Of a stretch of 64,000 nt of DNA, positions 41,061-49,002 are shown piece by piece; position 1 is the first letter of the stretch; each line of letters starts with the position of its first letter. Under the pieces are notes generated by a model, which saw only the letters and a list, made by a program, of their open reading frames with translations, was not told the DNA's origin and made no database searches. Both the position numbers and the translations under genes were made by a program. The stretch covers positions 186,001 to 250,000 of the forward strand of contig NZ_JACHHZ010000006.1 of NCBI RefSeq assembly GCF_014202975.1, given 5' to 3'. The stretch is from Povalibacter uvarum. GTDB taxonomy: Bacteria; Pseudomonadota; Gammaproteobacteria; Steroidobacterales; Steroidobacteraceae.

Positions 41061-42057
41061 GCGGATGAAGGAAATCGCGGGACTCGATCCGCGCTCGCTG
41101 CCGGACGATGTGCTGAGCTCGACTCAGCCGTTGGTGCTGCGCGGACTGATCTCGAGCTGGCCAATGGTGCAGGCGGCTCTCGAATCGAGCGCCGCGGCGC
41201 GAGCCTACGTCCTCAAGTTCTATCGTGATGCCACCGTGGGCGCGTTCCTCGGCATGCCGGACATCAATGGCCGGTTCTTCTACAACGACGACCTCAGCAA
41301 CTTCAATTTCCGCGCGGTGAAGATCAAGCTCGACACCGTCGTCAATGAAATCGCGAGACACGAAGCCGCCGCGAACCCGCCTGCGATCTACGTCGGCTCG
41401 ACTACCGTCGATACGTGCCTGCCGGGCTTCCGCGCCGAGAACGATCTCGATCTCGGCGATCGTCGCGCACTGGCCAGCGTGTGGATCGGCAACCAGACGC
41501 GCATCGCGGCGCATCATGACCTGCCCGACAACATCGCCTGCGTCGCCGCCGGGCATCGGCGCTTTACTGTCTTTCCGCCCGAGCAGATCGACAATCTCTA
41601 TGTCGGCCCGGTCGACTTCACGCCCGCGGGCCAGGCCGTCAGTCTCGTCGACTTCCACGAGCCCGACCTGGACCGGTTCCCACGCTTCGCGACCGCGCTG
41701 GAACATGCGCAGATCGCCGAGCTCGGCCCGGGTGATGCGATCTTCATTCCCAGCTTGTGGTGGCATCACGTCGAATCGCTGGATACGTTCAACGTGCTGG
41801 TGAATTACTGGTGGCGGCAATCGCCTGCATGGATGGACACACCGATGCACGCACTGACGCTCGCGATGATGACGGTGCGCGACCTGCCGCCCGCGCAGCG
41901 CGATGCGCTGAAGAAGATGTTCGATCACTACGTTTTCGACGTGAACGACGCCACCGCTGCGCACATTCCCGAGGGCGCGCGACGCTCGCTGGCGCCGATG
42001 ACGGAAGACATGATGCGGGAGCTTCGCGTGCGCCTGCTGCAGAGACTGAATCGTTGA
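41053..42057 (+). CDS. Cupin_8 (JmjC-like) putative 2-oxoglutarate oxygenase
   Basis: 334 residues, Cupin_8/JmjC-like double-stranded beta-helix. The Fe(II) ligands are visible: the H-x-D pair His154/Asp156 in IAAHHDLPDN and the distal His238 in PSLWWHHV. A 2-oxoglutarate-binding Arg/Lys region (GHRRFTVFPPEQIDNLY) lies between. The family includes FIH-like protein and small-molecule hydroxylases. The start overlaps SapC by eight bases. Its position between two halogenases suggests that it hydroxylates a shared substrate, possibly a protein or peptide; this is inference. Confidence 0.83.
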   Translation: MPERMKEIAGLDPRSLPDDVLSSTQPLVLRGLISSWPMVQAALESSAAARAYVLKFYRDATVGAFLGMPDINGRFFYNDDLSNFNFRAVKIKLDTVVNEIARHEAAANPPAIYVGSTTVDTCLPGFRAENDLDLGDRRALASVWIGNQTRIAAHHDLPDNIACVAAGHRRFTVFPPEQIDNLYVGPVDFTPAGQAVSLVDFHEPDLDRFPRFATALEHAQIAELGPGDAIFIPSLWWHHVESLDTFNVLVNYWWRQSPAWMDTPMHALTLAMMTVRDLPPAQRDALKKMFDHYVFDVNDATAAHIPEGARRSLAPMTEDMMRELRVRLLQRLNR

Positions 42058-42067
42058 GGGGATTGCA

Positions 42068-43576
42068 GTGAATCAGAAGCGTATTCGCAGAATCGTCATC
42101 GCCGGCGGCGGCACCGCGGGCTGGATGGTCGCAGCGTGCATTTCGAAGATCATGGGAAAGATCCTCGACATCAAGCTCATCGAATCGGATGAGATCGGCA
42201 CCGTCGGTGTCGGCGAAGCGACGATTCCCACGCTCGTTGCCTTCCATCGCCTGCTCGACATCAACGAGCAGGAGTTCATGGCAGCCACGCAGGCGACGTT
42301 CAAGCTCGGCATCGGCTTCGACAACTGGCGCGACCGCGGCCTGAACTACATCCATTCGTTCGGCATCACGGGCACCGATCACTGGACGGCTGGCTTTCAG
42401 CATTTCTGGCTCAAGGGCCGCGAACGCAATCTCGCCAGCGACTACGGCGACTACTGTCTTGAGCTCGTGGCCAGCCTCGCCAATCGCTTCGCGCACTTGC
42501 CGCGCGACGGGATGAACTACGCGTTCCATCTCGACGCCGGTCTCTACGCCAAATTCCTGCGACGCTTCAGCGAGGGCTACGGCGTCAAGCGCATCGAAGG
42601 GAAGATCGTCGAGGTGAAGACGAACGCAGAGAGCGGCTATATCGAATCGCTCCGGCTCGACTCCGGCAACGACATCGAAGGCGATCTGTTCATCGATTGC
42701 ACCGGCTTCCGCGGCCTGCTGATCGGACAAGCGCTCAAGATCGGCTACGACGACTGGTCGCACTGGCTGTTCAACGACAGCGCCCTCGCCTTGCAGACGG
42801 AGTCTGTCGGCGAGCCTGTGCCATACACGCGATCGATCGCGCATGAGTCCGGTTGGCAGTGGCGCATTCCGCTGCAGAGTCGCGTCGGCAACGGCATCGT
42901 CTACAGCAGCCGCTACATCGACGATGAACAGGCAAAACAGACGCTGCTGGGCAACATCCAAGGCAAGATCCTGACGGAACCGCGCGTCATCCGCTTCAAG
43001 CCCTGCCAGCGGCAACAGGTCTGGAGCAAGAACTGTATCGCCATGGGTCTCGCGAGCGGATTCCTCGAGCCGATCGAATCGACGAGCATTCATCTGATCT
43101 CGCGCGCCGTGAGCCGCCTGATGCAGAGCTTCCCGAGCGAAGGCATCCAGCAGTCGGACATCGACGAGTACAACGAGCGCAGCAACTGGGAAATCCAGCA
43201 CATCCGCGACTTCATCATCCTGCACTACCATGTCACCCAGCGGCAGGACAGCCCGTACTGGCGCGCGTGCCGCGAGATGAAGATCCCCGCGAGCCTGCAG
43301 CATCGCATCGACCTGTTCCGGGAAACGGGCCGCGTCTTCCGGGTGCCGAACGAGCTGTTCGCCGAGAATTCCTGGGTCCAGGTCATGCTGGGCCAGGGAT
43401 TGATGCCGGAACAGCATCACCAGGTCGCCGATCTCATGGGCGACGCCGAACTGGCGAACTTCCTCGGCACGATCAAGGCCAGGATCGCCAAGACGGTGGC
43501 GCAGCTCCCTTCTCATCAGGCTTACGTCGAGCAATACTGCAAGGCGCCGGACATGAACGCCGCCATGGCGAAATAA
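42068..43576 (+). CDS. Flavin-dependent halogenase (tryptophan halogenase family)
   Basis: 502 residues, PF04820-type. All signatures are present: GGGTAG (13-18), Lys79 in TFKLGIGFDNW (same number as PrnA), WQWRIP near 267-272 and Glu in FLEPIESTSIHLI. It is more similar to the copy at 27625-29118 than to the one at 38778. The GTG start at 42068 has a good ribosome-binding site (GAGGGGA, 5-base spacer) and lies 10 bases after the Cupin_8 stop. Followed 20 bases later by the LacI regulator. No flavin reductase is seen nearby, so reduced FAD would have to come from elsewhere. Confidence 0.87.
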   Translation: MNQKRIRRIVIAGGGTAGWMVAACISKIMGKILDIKLIESDEIGTVGVGEATIPTLVAFHRLLDINEQEFMAATQATFKLGIGFDNWRDRGLNYIHSFGITGTDHWTAGFQHFWLKGRERNLASDYGDYCLELVASLANRFAHLPRDGMNYAFHLDAGLYAKFLRRFSEGYGVKRIEGKIVEVKTNAESGYIESLRLDSGNDIEGDLFIDCTGFRGLLIGQALKIGYDDWSHWLFNDSALALQTESVGEPVPYTRSIAHESGWQWRIPLQSRVGNGIVYSSRYIDDEQAKQTLLGNIQGKILTEPRVIRFKPCQRQQVWSKNCIAMGLASGFLEPIESTSIHLISRAVSRLMQSFPSEGIQQSDIDEYNERSNWEIQHIRDFIILHYHVTQRQDSPYWRACREMKIPASLQHRIDLFRETGRVFRVPNELFAENSWVQVMLGQGLMPEQHHQVADLMGDAELANFLGTIKARIAKTVAQLPSHQAYVEQYCKAPDMNAAMAK

Positions 43577-43596
43577 CAAAGAAGCGAGCGGGACGG

Positions 43597-44598
43597 ATGG
43601 CCAATATCTACGAAGTCGCGGAGCTCGCCGGCGTGTCGCTGGCGACGGTCTCGCGCGTCATCAATCCAGGCGCGAAGGTCAGCGACAAGACGCGGCAGAA
43701 GGTGCTGGCCGCGATGAAGCAGCTCGGCTATCGGCCGAATTCGATCGCTCAATCGCTCGCGACCCGCAGCTCCAACACAGTGGGCGTACTCGTCTCCGAA
43801 CTGCACGGTCCGTTCTTCGGCGCGATGCTGAGCGCGATCGAGGAAACACTGCGCGCCAACGGCAAGTTCGTGCTGGTGGCGGCGAGTCACAGCAAGGAAG
43901 AGCTGGAAGCCGAGGCGATCAAGTTCCTCGTGGGCCGCAACTGCGATGCGCTCATTGCCCACATCGAAGCGCTGCCCGATAAATTCATCGTCGAGCACAA
44001 CAAGAAATCCGCGCCGCTCGTCGTGCTCAACCGGAAGGTCCGCGGCCTCGCCGATCGCTGCTTCAGCCTGAACAACGAGCTGGGCGGTTACCTGGCCGCT
44101 CAGTCGCTGCTCCAGCTCGGCCATCGCAACATCGCGTACATCTCGGGCCCGCTCGACTTCGTCGATGCGCAGCAGCGTCTGCTTGGGCACAAACGCGCAT
44201 TGACGGAAGCCGGCGTGACTTTCGATGACCGGCTGCTGCATGAAGGCGACTATCACGAGACGGGCGGCAGCGACGCTCTGAACGACCTGTTCAATCAAGG
44301 CGTGAAGTTCAGCGCAGTGATCTGCGCGAACGACGACATGGCGGCAGGTGCCATGGCTGCCGCGCACGATCGTGGATTGAGACTGCCGGAGGAACTATCC
44401 ATCGTCGGCTTCGACGATTCGCCGATCGCGCGCTACGTCTACCCGAAGCTCTCGACGGTCCACTACCCGATTGCGGACATGAGTCACATGGCGGCGCGAT
44501 GGGTCCTGCGCAATGTCTACCAGCAGAGCAGTCTGGAAGTGCAACAGGCCTTCGAGCCTCGTTACATCGCCCGCGACTCCGTGAGTCGCCCGGCCTGA
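43597..44598 (+). CDS. LacI-family transcriptional repressor
   Basis: 333 residues. The LacI helix-turn-helix (1-25, ANIYEVAELAGVSLATVSRVINPGAKVS) and hinge (about 45-60, YRPNSIAQSLATRSSNTVGVL) are followed by a periplasmic-binding-like sugar sensor. It ends the receptor-halogenase gene run on the plus strand. Its recognition helix (SLATVSR) fits class palindromes with central GC such as those at 35551 and 27096. An oligosaccharide, probably a laminari-oligomer, is expected as inducer by inference. The ATG at 43597 is chosen because it begins directly at the HTH; the upstream in-frame codons lie inside the halogenase gene. Confidence 0.9.
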   Translation: MANIYEVAELAGVSLATVSRVINPGAKVSDKTRQKVLAAMKQLGYRPNSIAQSLATRSSNTVGVLVSELHGPFFGAMLSAIEETLRANGKFVLVAASHSKEELEAEAIKFLVGRNCDALIAHIEALPDKFIVEHNKKSAPLVVLNRKVRGLADRCFSLNNELGGYLAAQSLLQLGHRNIAYISGPLDFVDAQQRLLGHKRALTEAGVTFDDRLLHEGDYHETGGSDALNDLFNQGVKFSAVICANDDMAAGAMAAAHDRGLRLPEELSIVGFDDSPIARYVYPKLSTVHYPIADMSHMAARWVLRNVYQQSSLEVQQAFEPRYIARDSVSRPA

Positions 44599-44608
44599 AG
44601 GTCCAGCG

Positions 44609-45166
44609 CTACAGCAGCTCGTAGAAGCGAATGATGGCAACGTCGGCCTTGCGCTCCGCAACGCCGATGAAGATCGCCCGATTCAGCCAGGCGTGTTCGC
44701 TCTCGAGCGGCGCTTCGAACTCCGCAGTCGTGCGAAAGTAGTAGGACTGCGGATCGACCGATTCCCCACGAGCGAGCTTCGCGATGACGTCAGGCGGACC
44801 GTGCCGCATCCCGCGGTTGGTCACCATGATCAGCGCGCCGTCCTTTGCTTGAAGGGTGTACTTGGCTTCGATGGCGAGAACACCGTCGGGGCGCACGAAC
44901 TGCCAGTCCGCACCACCCGGTACCACTGTTCCTTCGATTCGCGGCCCAGCGAACGTGCCGCCGGTGATCGGGACAATGCGTCGCAACCCATGCGAACTGG
45001 GGCCGACAACCTGCGGGGTGCTGACCGAAACGCGGGCCTCGAAAGCAAAGCGGCTACGAACCTCGCTGGCGGGACTTTCAGCGGCGCTCGCTGTGCCCAA
45101 CCCGGCGAGCGAAACACCCGCCATCGAGCCCACAACGTGTTCCAGAACATGTCGACGGGAAGGCAT
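44609..45166 (-). CDS. DUF3237 protein with signal sequence
   Basis: 185 residues. An N-terminal twin-arginine-like leader (PSRRHVLEHVVGSMAGVSLAGLGTASA) is followed by a DUF3237 domain: FEARVSVSTPQVVGPSSHGLRRIVPITGGTFAGPRIEGTVVPGGADWQ and YTLQAKDGALIMVTNRG. DUF3237 proteins are small beta-barrels of unknown function. The gene converges on LacI with 10 bases between the stops. Upstream lies 220 bases with a half intergenic repeat and the tRNA promoter. Export by Tat is inferred from the double Arg and is not certain. Confidence 0.82.
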   Translation of the reverse strand: MPSRRHVLEHVVGSMAGVSLAGLGTASAAESPASEVRSRFAFEARVSVSTPQVVGPSSHGLRRIVPITGGTFAGPRIEGTVVPGGADWQFVRPDGVLAIEAKYTLQAKDGALIMVTNRGMRHGPPDVIAKLARGESVDPQSYYFRTTAEFEAPLESEHAWLNRAIFIGVAERKADVAIIRFYELL

Positions 45167-45219
45167 CGCGTGACTCCTGAAAAGCCCTCAAAATCGGCCG
45201 GTGATGGGCCCGGCCTGTG

Positions 45220-45250
45220 TCGTCATTCCCGCAAACGCGGGAATCCATCC
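45220..45250. repeat. CGTCATTCCCGC-type repeat, half copy
   Basis: The hairpin TTCCCGCAAACGCGGGAA, preceded by CGTCA, matches the left half of the element at 12975-13042. The second half is missing. Confidence 0.6.
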
Positions 45251-45304
45251 GGCTCGGACCGCAGCCTCAGCTGCCCGCGGCCCTTCAGGGAAACTCCGAT
45301 TCCT

Positions 45305-45333
45305 TGACAGCTCACGGCCCGGTCCAGACAATG
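45305..45333 (+). promoter_or_regulatory. Promoter for tRNA-Met
   Basis: TTGACA (45305-45310), a 17-base spacer and GACAAT (45328-45333) lie 53 bases upstream of the mature tRNA 5' end. Confidence 0.6.
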
Positions 45334-45386
45334 CCCGCCCTTCTGTCTCCGGCTCGACGGCCCCACCGTTGTCCGGGCGCAAAAAA

Positions 45387-45463
45387 GGCTAGGTAGCTCA
45401 GCTGGTTAGAGCGTGGCACTCATAATGCCGAGGTCGTGGGTTCGAGTCCCACCCTAGCCACCA
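45387..45463 (+). tRNA. tRNA-Met (CAT), elongator type
   Basis: 77 bases with encoded CCA. Acceptor arms GGCTAGG/CCTAGCC, D-loop AGCTCAGCTGGTTAGAGC, anticodon loop CTCATAA with anticodon CAT, and T-arm GTGGGTTCGAGTCCCAC are visible. The paired first base of the acceptor stem (G-C) marks an elongator, not an initiator, tRNA. Its 3' end adjoins a truncated integrase gene, so it was probably used as an integration site. Confidence 0.95.
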
Positions 45464-45576
45464 TTCGATTCGCCGGCGCTGTCCGGACTCTTCCCCGAAA
45501 TCTCTTTCTTTCAGATGCTTAGCGGCATCTGACGTCCATAGATTGCCACCGATTTGCGTCGAAATACGGCATTGAG

Positions 45577-45638
45577 CAGGGGTACCGAATAGGGGTACCT
45601 AGTCATATCTGCCGAGGACGCGGAAATCGGTACCCCTA
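45577..45638. repeat. Three GGGGTACC iterons ahead of the integrase fragment
   Basis: Two direct copies (GGGGTACC at 45579-45586 and 45592-45599) and one inverted copy (GGTACCCC at 45629-45636) lie between the tRNA and the integrase start. The outer pair forms a perfect 10-base inverted repeat, TAGGGGTACC/GGTACCCCTA. They may be integrase or excisionase binding sites. Confidence 0.45.
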
Positions 45639-45919
45639 TGACACGGCTTTCAGACACGAAAATAAGGGCTGCGAGGCCTCGGGTACGTCCGTACAAACTG
45701 TTCGATACGGACGGACTTTTCTTGCTCATCACGCCGACCGGTCGCAGGTGGTGGCGGCAAAGATATCGCTTTGCCGGGAAGGAACGCTTGCGAGGACTCG
45801 GCACCTATCCCGAGATCAGCCTGGCTGAAGCACGTGAAGAGAGTCTGGCGATTCGCAAGCTGCTCGCCAAGGGACTTGTTCGGCCAGCGCGCGGAAGCGC
45901 GCCTTGGTCAGCGACGTAA
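45638..45919 (+). pseudogene. Tyrosine integrase, N-terminal fragment (P4-type, DUF4102)
   Basis: 93 codons. The first 80 match the arm-DNA-binding domain of tRNA-targeting integrases: LSDTKIRAARPRVRPYKLFDTDGLFLLITPTGRRWWRQRYRFAGKERLRGLGTYPEISLAEARE. After about residue 80 the match stops (GLVRPARGSAPWSAT) and a stop codon follows. The core-binding and catalytic domains with the Tyr nucleophile are absent, so it cannot recombine. This is the remnant of an element inserted at the tRNA-Met 3' end. Confidence 0.8.
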
Positions 45920-45930
45920 CTCGTGCACCG

Positions 45931-46047
45931 ATGAGTTCTGTGCAAGCCATGGCCCAATTGTTAGCACATGGCCGCCGCGAAGCTATCCTGCAATTCACCC
46001 CAAATAGCGCCGAAACTCAGAGACACATTCTCCGCGCAATGTGCTAG
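45931..46047 (+). pseudogene. Short unidentified coding fragment
   Basis: 38 codons (MSSVQAMAQLLAHGRREAILQF...), also open upstream (RALVSDVTRAP). The composition is protein-like and unlike its out-of-frame neighbours, but I do not recognise it. It may be the tail of an island gene truncated by the same deletion that cut the integrase. Confidence 0.3.
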
Positions 46048-46119
46048 ATAGACTGGAGCAGCACCGCATCAACAGTGCTGCGATTCGATGATTGTTCTAC
46101 TGCGAAGGAGTCTCGAACT

Positions 46120-46201
46120 CTCAAATCCGAAGCGGCGCCCGCCGGTGCTAGTAACACCAACGGACGCCTAACCACCGCCCTACCTATCTAGAGGTACGAC
46201 C
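46120..46201 (+). promoter_or_regulatory. Leader with small hairpins before an island gene
   Basis: GGTG-CTAGTAA-CACC (46144-46158) and TACC-TATCTAGA-GGTA (46181-46196) lie directly before the ATG at 46202. They may be structured leader elements or operators. No T-run is present. Confidence 0.3.
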
Positions 46202-46534
46202 ATGGCTACGCGCGATTGTATCGAGGCCCGGCTCTCGGGCTTACGTAATTATCCCCAGCGGTCGCAATGCGACCTCCATTTCGCCTTGAACTTCCCCACC
46301 CTGGCCGTCCGGGAATCCGATCCGCCGCCGGAGACAAGTGCTGAGCTGCTGGGTCGCTTCAGCGACGCCCGCGACTTCCTCCAGTGTGCTCTCAGCTCGC
46401 TAACCGCACGTGATCAAGGCTGCTTCTACAGCCCCGAAGTCGCGTGCCTGCAGCATGGGCTGGAGTTGCTGGGGAAGGCCTACAACGATCTGGACTTCTG
46501 GCTGGTCCGCGAATCCAAACCGCCCCGGGCTTAG
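46202..46534 (+). CDS. Small hypothetical protein of the island remnant
   Basis: 110 residues, family not recognised, no signal peptide or membrane segment. The sequence is mildly acidic, with a helical C-terminal part (SAELLGRFSDARDFLQCALSSL and CLQHGLELLGKAYNDLDFWLVRE). The ATG at 46202 follows a GAGGTACGACC stretch that could serve as a ribosome-binding site. It sits between the integrase fragment and a radC-like gene, a setting typical of small accessory proteins on integrative elements. Codon use is similar to its surroundings. Confidence 0.5.
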   Translation: MATRDCIEARLSGLRNYPQRSQCDLHFALNFPTLAVRESDPPPETSAELLGRFSDARDFLQCALSSLTARDQGCFYSPEVACLQHGLELLGKAYNDLDFWLVRESKPPRA

Positions 46535-46593
46535 AGCCAGCGCTGATGGGACACCGGCCGTGACGTCGACCGCCAGGCCGGTTCGGCGCTCTC

Positions 46594-47154
46594 TTATAAG
46601 AGGCCGCGTTCCGCAAAGGACTCGACAACCGCATCGCCCACGATGAGGTGATCGAGCACCCGGATGTCCACCAATGCCAGCGCCTGCTTGAGCCGGCGCG
46701 TCAGCAACTCATCCGCCTGCGATGGCTCGGCTACTCCTGACGGATGGTTGTGCACCAGGATCACTGCCGCAGCGTTGTGCGCCAGCGCCTCCTTCACGAC
46801 CTCGCGAGGATGGACACTCGCGCCGTCGATCGTGCCTCGGAAGAGCTCCTGACAACACATCACCCGGTTTCGGTTGTCGAGGTACAGGCACGAGAACACT
46901 TCGTGTTCCACGCCACCGAACCGGACCGCGAGATACTCGCGCGTCACCCTCGGGTTCGACAGTGCACCAGACTCCAGAACTCGAGTCGACAGAATACGCA
47001 GTGCCGCCGCGATCACTTCGTCGTCGCTCACACTCCCCTGGCTCTCCCCAACTCCTGTCTTAAAGCGAGTGCTGTAGCGCGGCTCGGTGACCATCATGGC
47101 ACCGCTGTGCGAACGGACATTCAAACTGTGAACGCTGCGCTTCGAAGTATTCAT
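46594..47154 (-). CDS. RadC-family JAB-domain protein (mobile-element type)
   Basis: 186 residues. The JAMM-like metalloprotease/deaminase-fold motif is visible: [14 protein letters not shown] (His-x-His...Asp), with an upstream Glu-containing [25 protein letters not shown]. It lacks the N-terminal helix-hairpin-helix part of chromosomal RadC, as is usual for short RadC copies carried by islands and phages. The ATG at 47154 has a good ribosome-binding site (GGAGA) 7 bases ahead, which decides the start. Despite the name, a DNA-repair role has not been established. Confidence 0.85.
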   Translation of the reverse strand: MNTSKRSVHSLNVRSHSGAMMVTEPRYSTRFKTGVGESQGSVSDDEVIAAALRILSTRVLESGALSNPRVTREYLAVRFGGVEHEVFSCLYLDNRNRVMCCQELFRGTIDGASVHPREVVKEALAHNAAAVILVHNHPSGVAEPSQADELLTRRLKQALALVDIRVLDHLIVGDAVVESFAERGLL

Positions 47155-47371
47155 GGCGGATCTCCTTCTCCAGGCGGGATTGCCTGTCGGAGATCCCTCG
47201 TCACAGCGCTGCGCAGTCGTCAGGGCCGCGCGTAGCGCGCTTGCGAGCACGGCGTAGCCGCGCGCAGGCCTTGACGACGAGAACGGTGTGACAACCTATA
47301 CGTCGACCAGGCGATCCCTCTCTCTCCGCTGCCCCTAGTACGCATACCACCTGTCGGGTCGGTAAACCAAT

Positions 47372-47391
47372 ATTCAACAGGCTAGTTGAAT
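47372..47391. promoter_or_regulatory. Inverted repeat ATTCAAC-6-GTTGAAT
   Basis: Perfect 7-base arms with a 6-base spacer, about 92 bases upstream of the DUF1254 start. Possible dimeric regulator site. Confidence 0.35.
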
Positions 47392-47452
47392 CGGAACTCT
47401 GAGGCCGACGCACGCACCTGCGATGCCCGCCAACACCCCGCTATCACGCAAG

Positions 47453-47472
47453 TCGCATCAAGCTTGATGCGA
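47453..47472. promoter_or_regulatory. Perfect 20-base palindrome before the DUF1254 gene
   Basis: TCGCATCAAGCTTGATGCGA is fully self-complementary and ends 11 bases before the ATG at 47484, overlapping the place of the ribosome-binding site or transcript start. It is a strong candidate operator or translation-control hairpin. The regulator is unknown. Confidence 0.55.
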
Positions 47473-47483
47473 ACGAGGGAAGC

Positions 47484-49001
47484 ATGATGTTTGCCGCAAG
47501 ACTGCTGACTCTGAGCATCGTGTTGCCAACTCTGCTTGCGGGCTGCCAAGGCAAGGAAAGACCAGCTGCTGCCACCGCGACGACCGCGGCCACAGCATCT
47601 GCCAATGCGACCAGTTTCTCCGAGCGCTACGAGTTCAAGGGTGGGTATCCGACTGACGAGACAGCACAACGTGCCCACGATTCTCTCGATCTGAATCGAG
47701 CCCTCTCCGCCTACCGGTTCTTCTATCCCACCGTATCCGGCGCAGCGATCTTCGCCGGCACGGCCAAGGTCGGGGTTGTACCGAACAAGAAGTTCGGCTA
47801 CATGGACACGCAACCGAAACACGTCGGTTACACGCTCAACTCCGATACCCCCTACGGTGCCGTGCTGCTCGATCTTCACGCGGGGCCGATGGTGATCGAC
47901 GTGCCTCCAGGTCCACTGCTGGGTGCCGCGCTCGACTACAACCAGCGCTGGATTGCGGACATGGGAATTCCCGGTCCCGATGCCGGAAAGGGAGGCAAGC
48001 ACCTGATCCTGCCCCCCGATTTCAAGGGCAATGTGCCGCGCGGCTACTACGTCAGCAAGGCAACATCGTTTCGTGTCGTCGGTGGCATGCGTTCGATTCC
48101 GGAGCAAGGAGACCTCGCAGGCGCCATCGAGCGCCTCAAGTCGGTGAAGGCGTATCCGCTGAACAAGCCGACCGATTGGACCGATCCGATTTGGTTTGAC
48201 ATGACACCGCAGCCGCAGGACACCACACCCCATTCCTTCGAAGAAAGCATCGAGTACTGGCGCGTGCTTCATCAGGCCGTGACCGACGAGCCGCCCCTCG
48301 AGGACTCACGGTCATACTATGGTGATCTTGCCGCCCTCGGCATCGTCAAAGGCCAGCCCTTCAATCCTGATGAACGCATGACACGCATCCTCGAACAAGC
48401 CGCGAAAATCGGTAGTGCACAAATGCGTGCAGAGGCATTCGCCGACAACAGGGCCGACCGCGTCGTCTGGCCGGATCGGCAATGGCAATGGGCCTCGCTG
48501 CGCTTCGAGAACGGTTCGTTCGATGCAGCGGATTACCGCGACACGTACGCCATCGACAAGTGGTTCTATCAGGCGATCGCGGCGTCGCCTGCGATGTTCC
48601 GCCGCGATACGAGCGCCGGCTCGCTCTACTGGCTCGGACTGCGCGACGGCAGCGGGGCATACCTGGACGGTGGCAAGACCTACAAGCTCACCGTACCCCT
48701 GCCTGTGCCCGCTCGACTGTTCTGGTCAGTCACGGTCTACGACGCAATCACGCGCAGCCAGATACAAACCGATCAGGCCAAAGCCGCGTTGCGCTCACTC
48801 TTTGAACTGAAAGAACTGTCCGGCGACTCCGTCGATCTGTACTTCGGACCCAAAGCGCCGGCGGGGCAGGAATCGCGCTGGATCCAGACGCTTCCGGAAA
48901 GAGGCTGGTTCGTCTATTTCCGAATCTACGGCCCGCAAGGCCCTGCCTTCGATGCCAGCTGGAAGCCGGGAGACTTCGTGGAAGTGAATCAGTCGCTGTA
49001 G
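47484..49001 (+). CDS. DUF1254/DUF1214 lipoprotein
   Basis: 505 residues. A lipoprotein signal with LLAGC lipobox (Cys21) and an Ala/Thr linker are followed by a DUF1254 domain (about 55-190; AYRFFYPTVSGAAIF, GYTLNSDTPYGAVLLDL) and a C-terminal DUF1214 domain (about 370-490; DGGKTYKLTVPLPVPARLFWSVTVYD and WFVYFRIYGP). Many copies exist in soil bacteria, and no enzyme activity is established. It converges on the alkylsulfatase gene with one base between the stops. It is probably anchored on the periplasmic side of a membrane. Confidence 0.85.
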   Translation: MMFAARLLTLSIVLPTLLAGCQGKERPAAATATTAATASANATSFSERYEFKGGYPTDETAQRAHDSLDLNRALSAYRFFYPTVSGAAIFAGTAKVGVVPNKKFGYMDTQPKHVGYTLNSDTPYGAVLLDLHAGPMVIDVPPGPLLGAALDYNQRWIADMGIPGPDAGKGGKHLILPPDFKGNVPRGYYVSKATSFRVVGGMRSIPEQGDLAGAIERLKSVKAYPLNKPTDWTDPIWFDMTPQPQDTTPHSFEESIEYWRVLHQAVTDEPPLEDSRSYYGDLAALGIVKGQPFNPDERMTRILEQAAKIGSAQMRAEAFADNRADRVVWPDRQWQWASLRFENGSFDAADYRDTYAIDKWFYQAIAASPAMFRRDTSAGSLYWLGLRDGSGAYLDGGKTYKLTVPLPVPARLFWSVTVYDAITRSQIQTDQAKAALRSLFELKELSGDSVDLYFGPKAPAGQESRWIQTLPERGWFVYFRIYGPQGPAFDASWKPGDFVEVNQSL

Positions 49002-49002
49002 T

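Larger units (their letters stand above)
47155..47483. other. Intergenic region with palindromes at the island edge
   Basis: The 329 bases between the radC-like and DUF1254 starts (divergent genes) show no convincing gene. They hold the inverted repeats at 47372-47391 and 47453-47472 listed separately. An attachment-site copy of the tRNA 3' end was looked for and not seen. Confidence 0.5.

Noticed and set aside
45464-47400. Second attachment site (copy of the tRNA-Met 3' end)
   Set aside because: Looked for a repeat of TTCGAGTCCCACCCTAGCC and found none in the window.
47382-48272. 296-codon minus-strand frame within the DUF1254 gene
   Set aside because: Antisense shadow with Arg/Gly-rich low-complexity translation.
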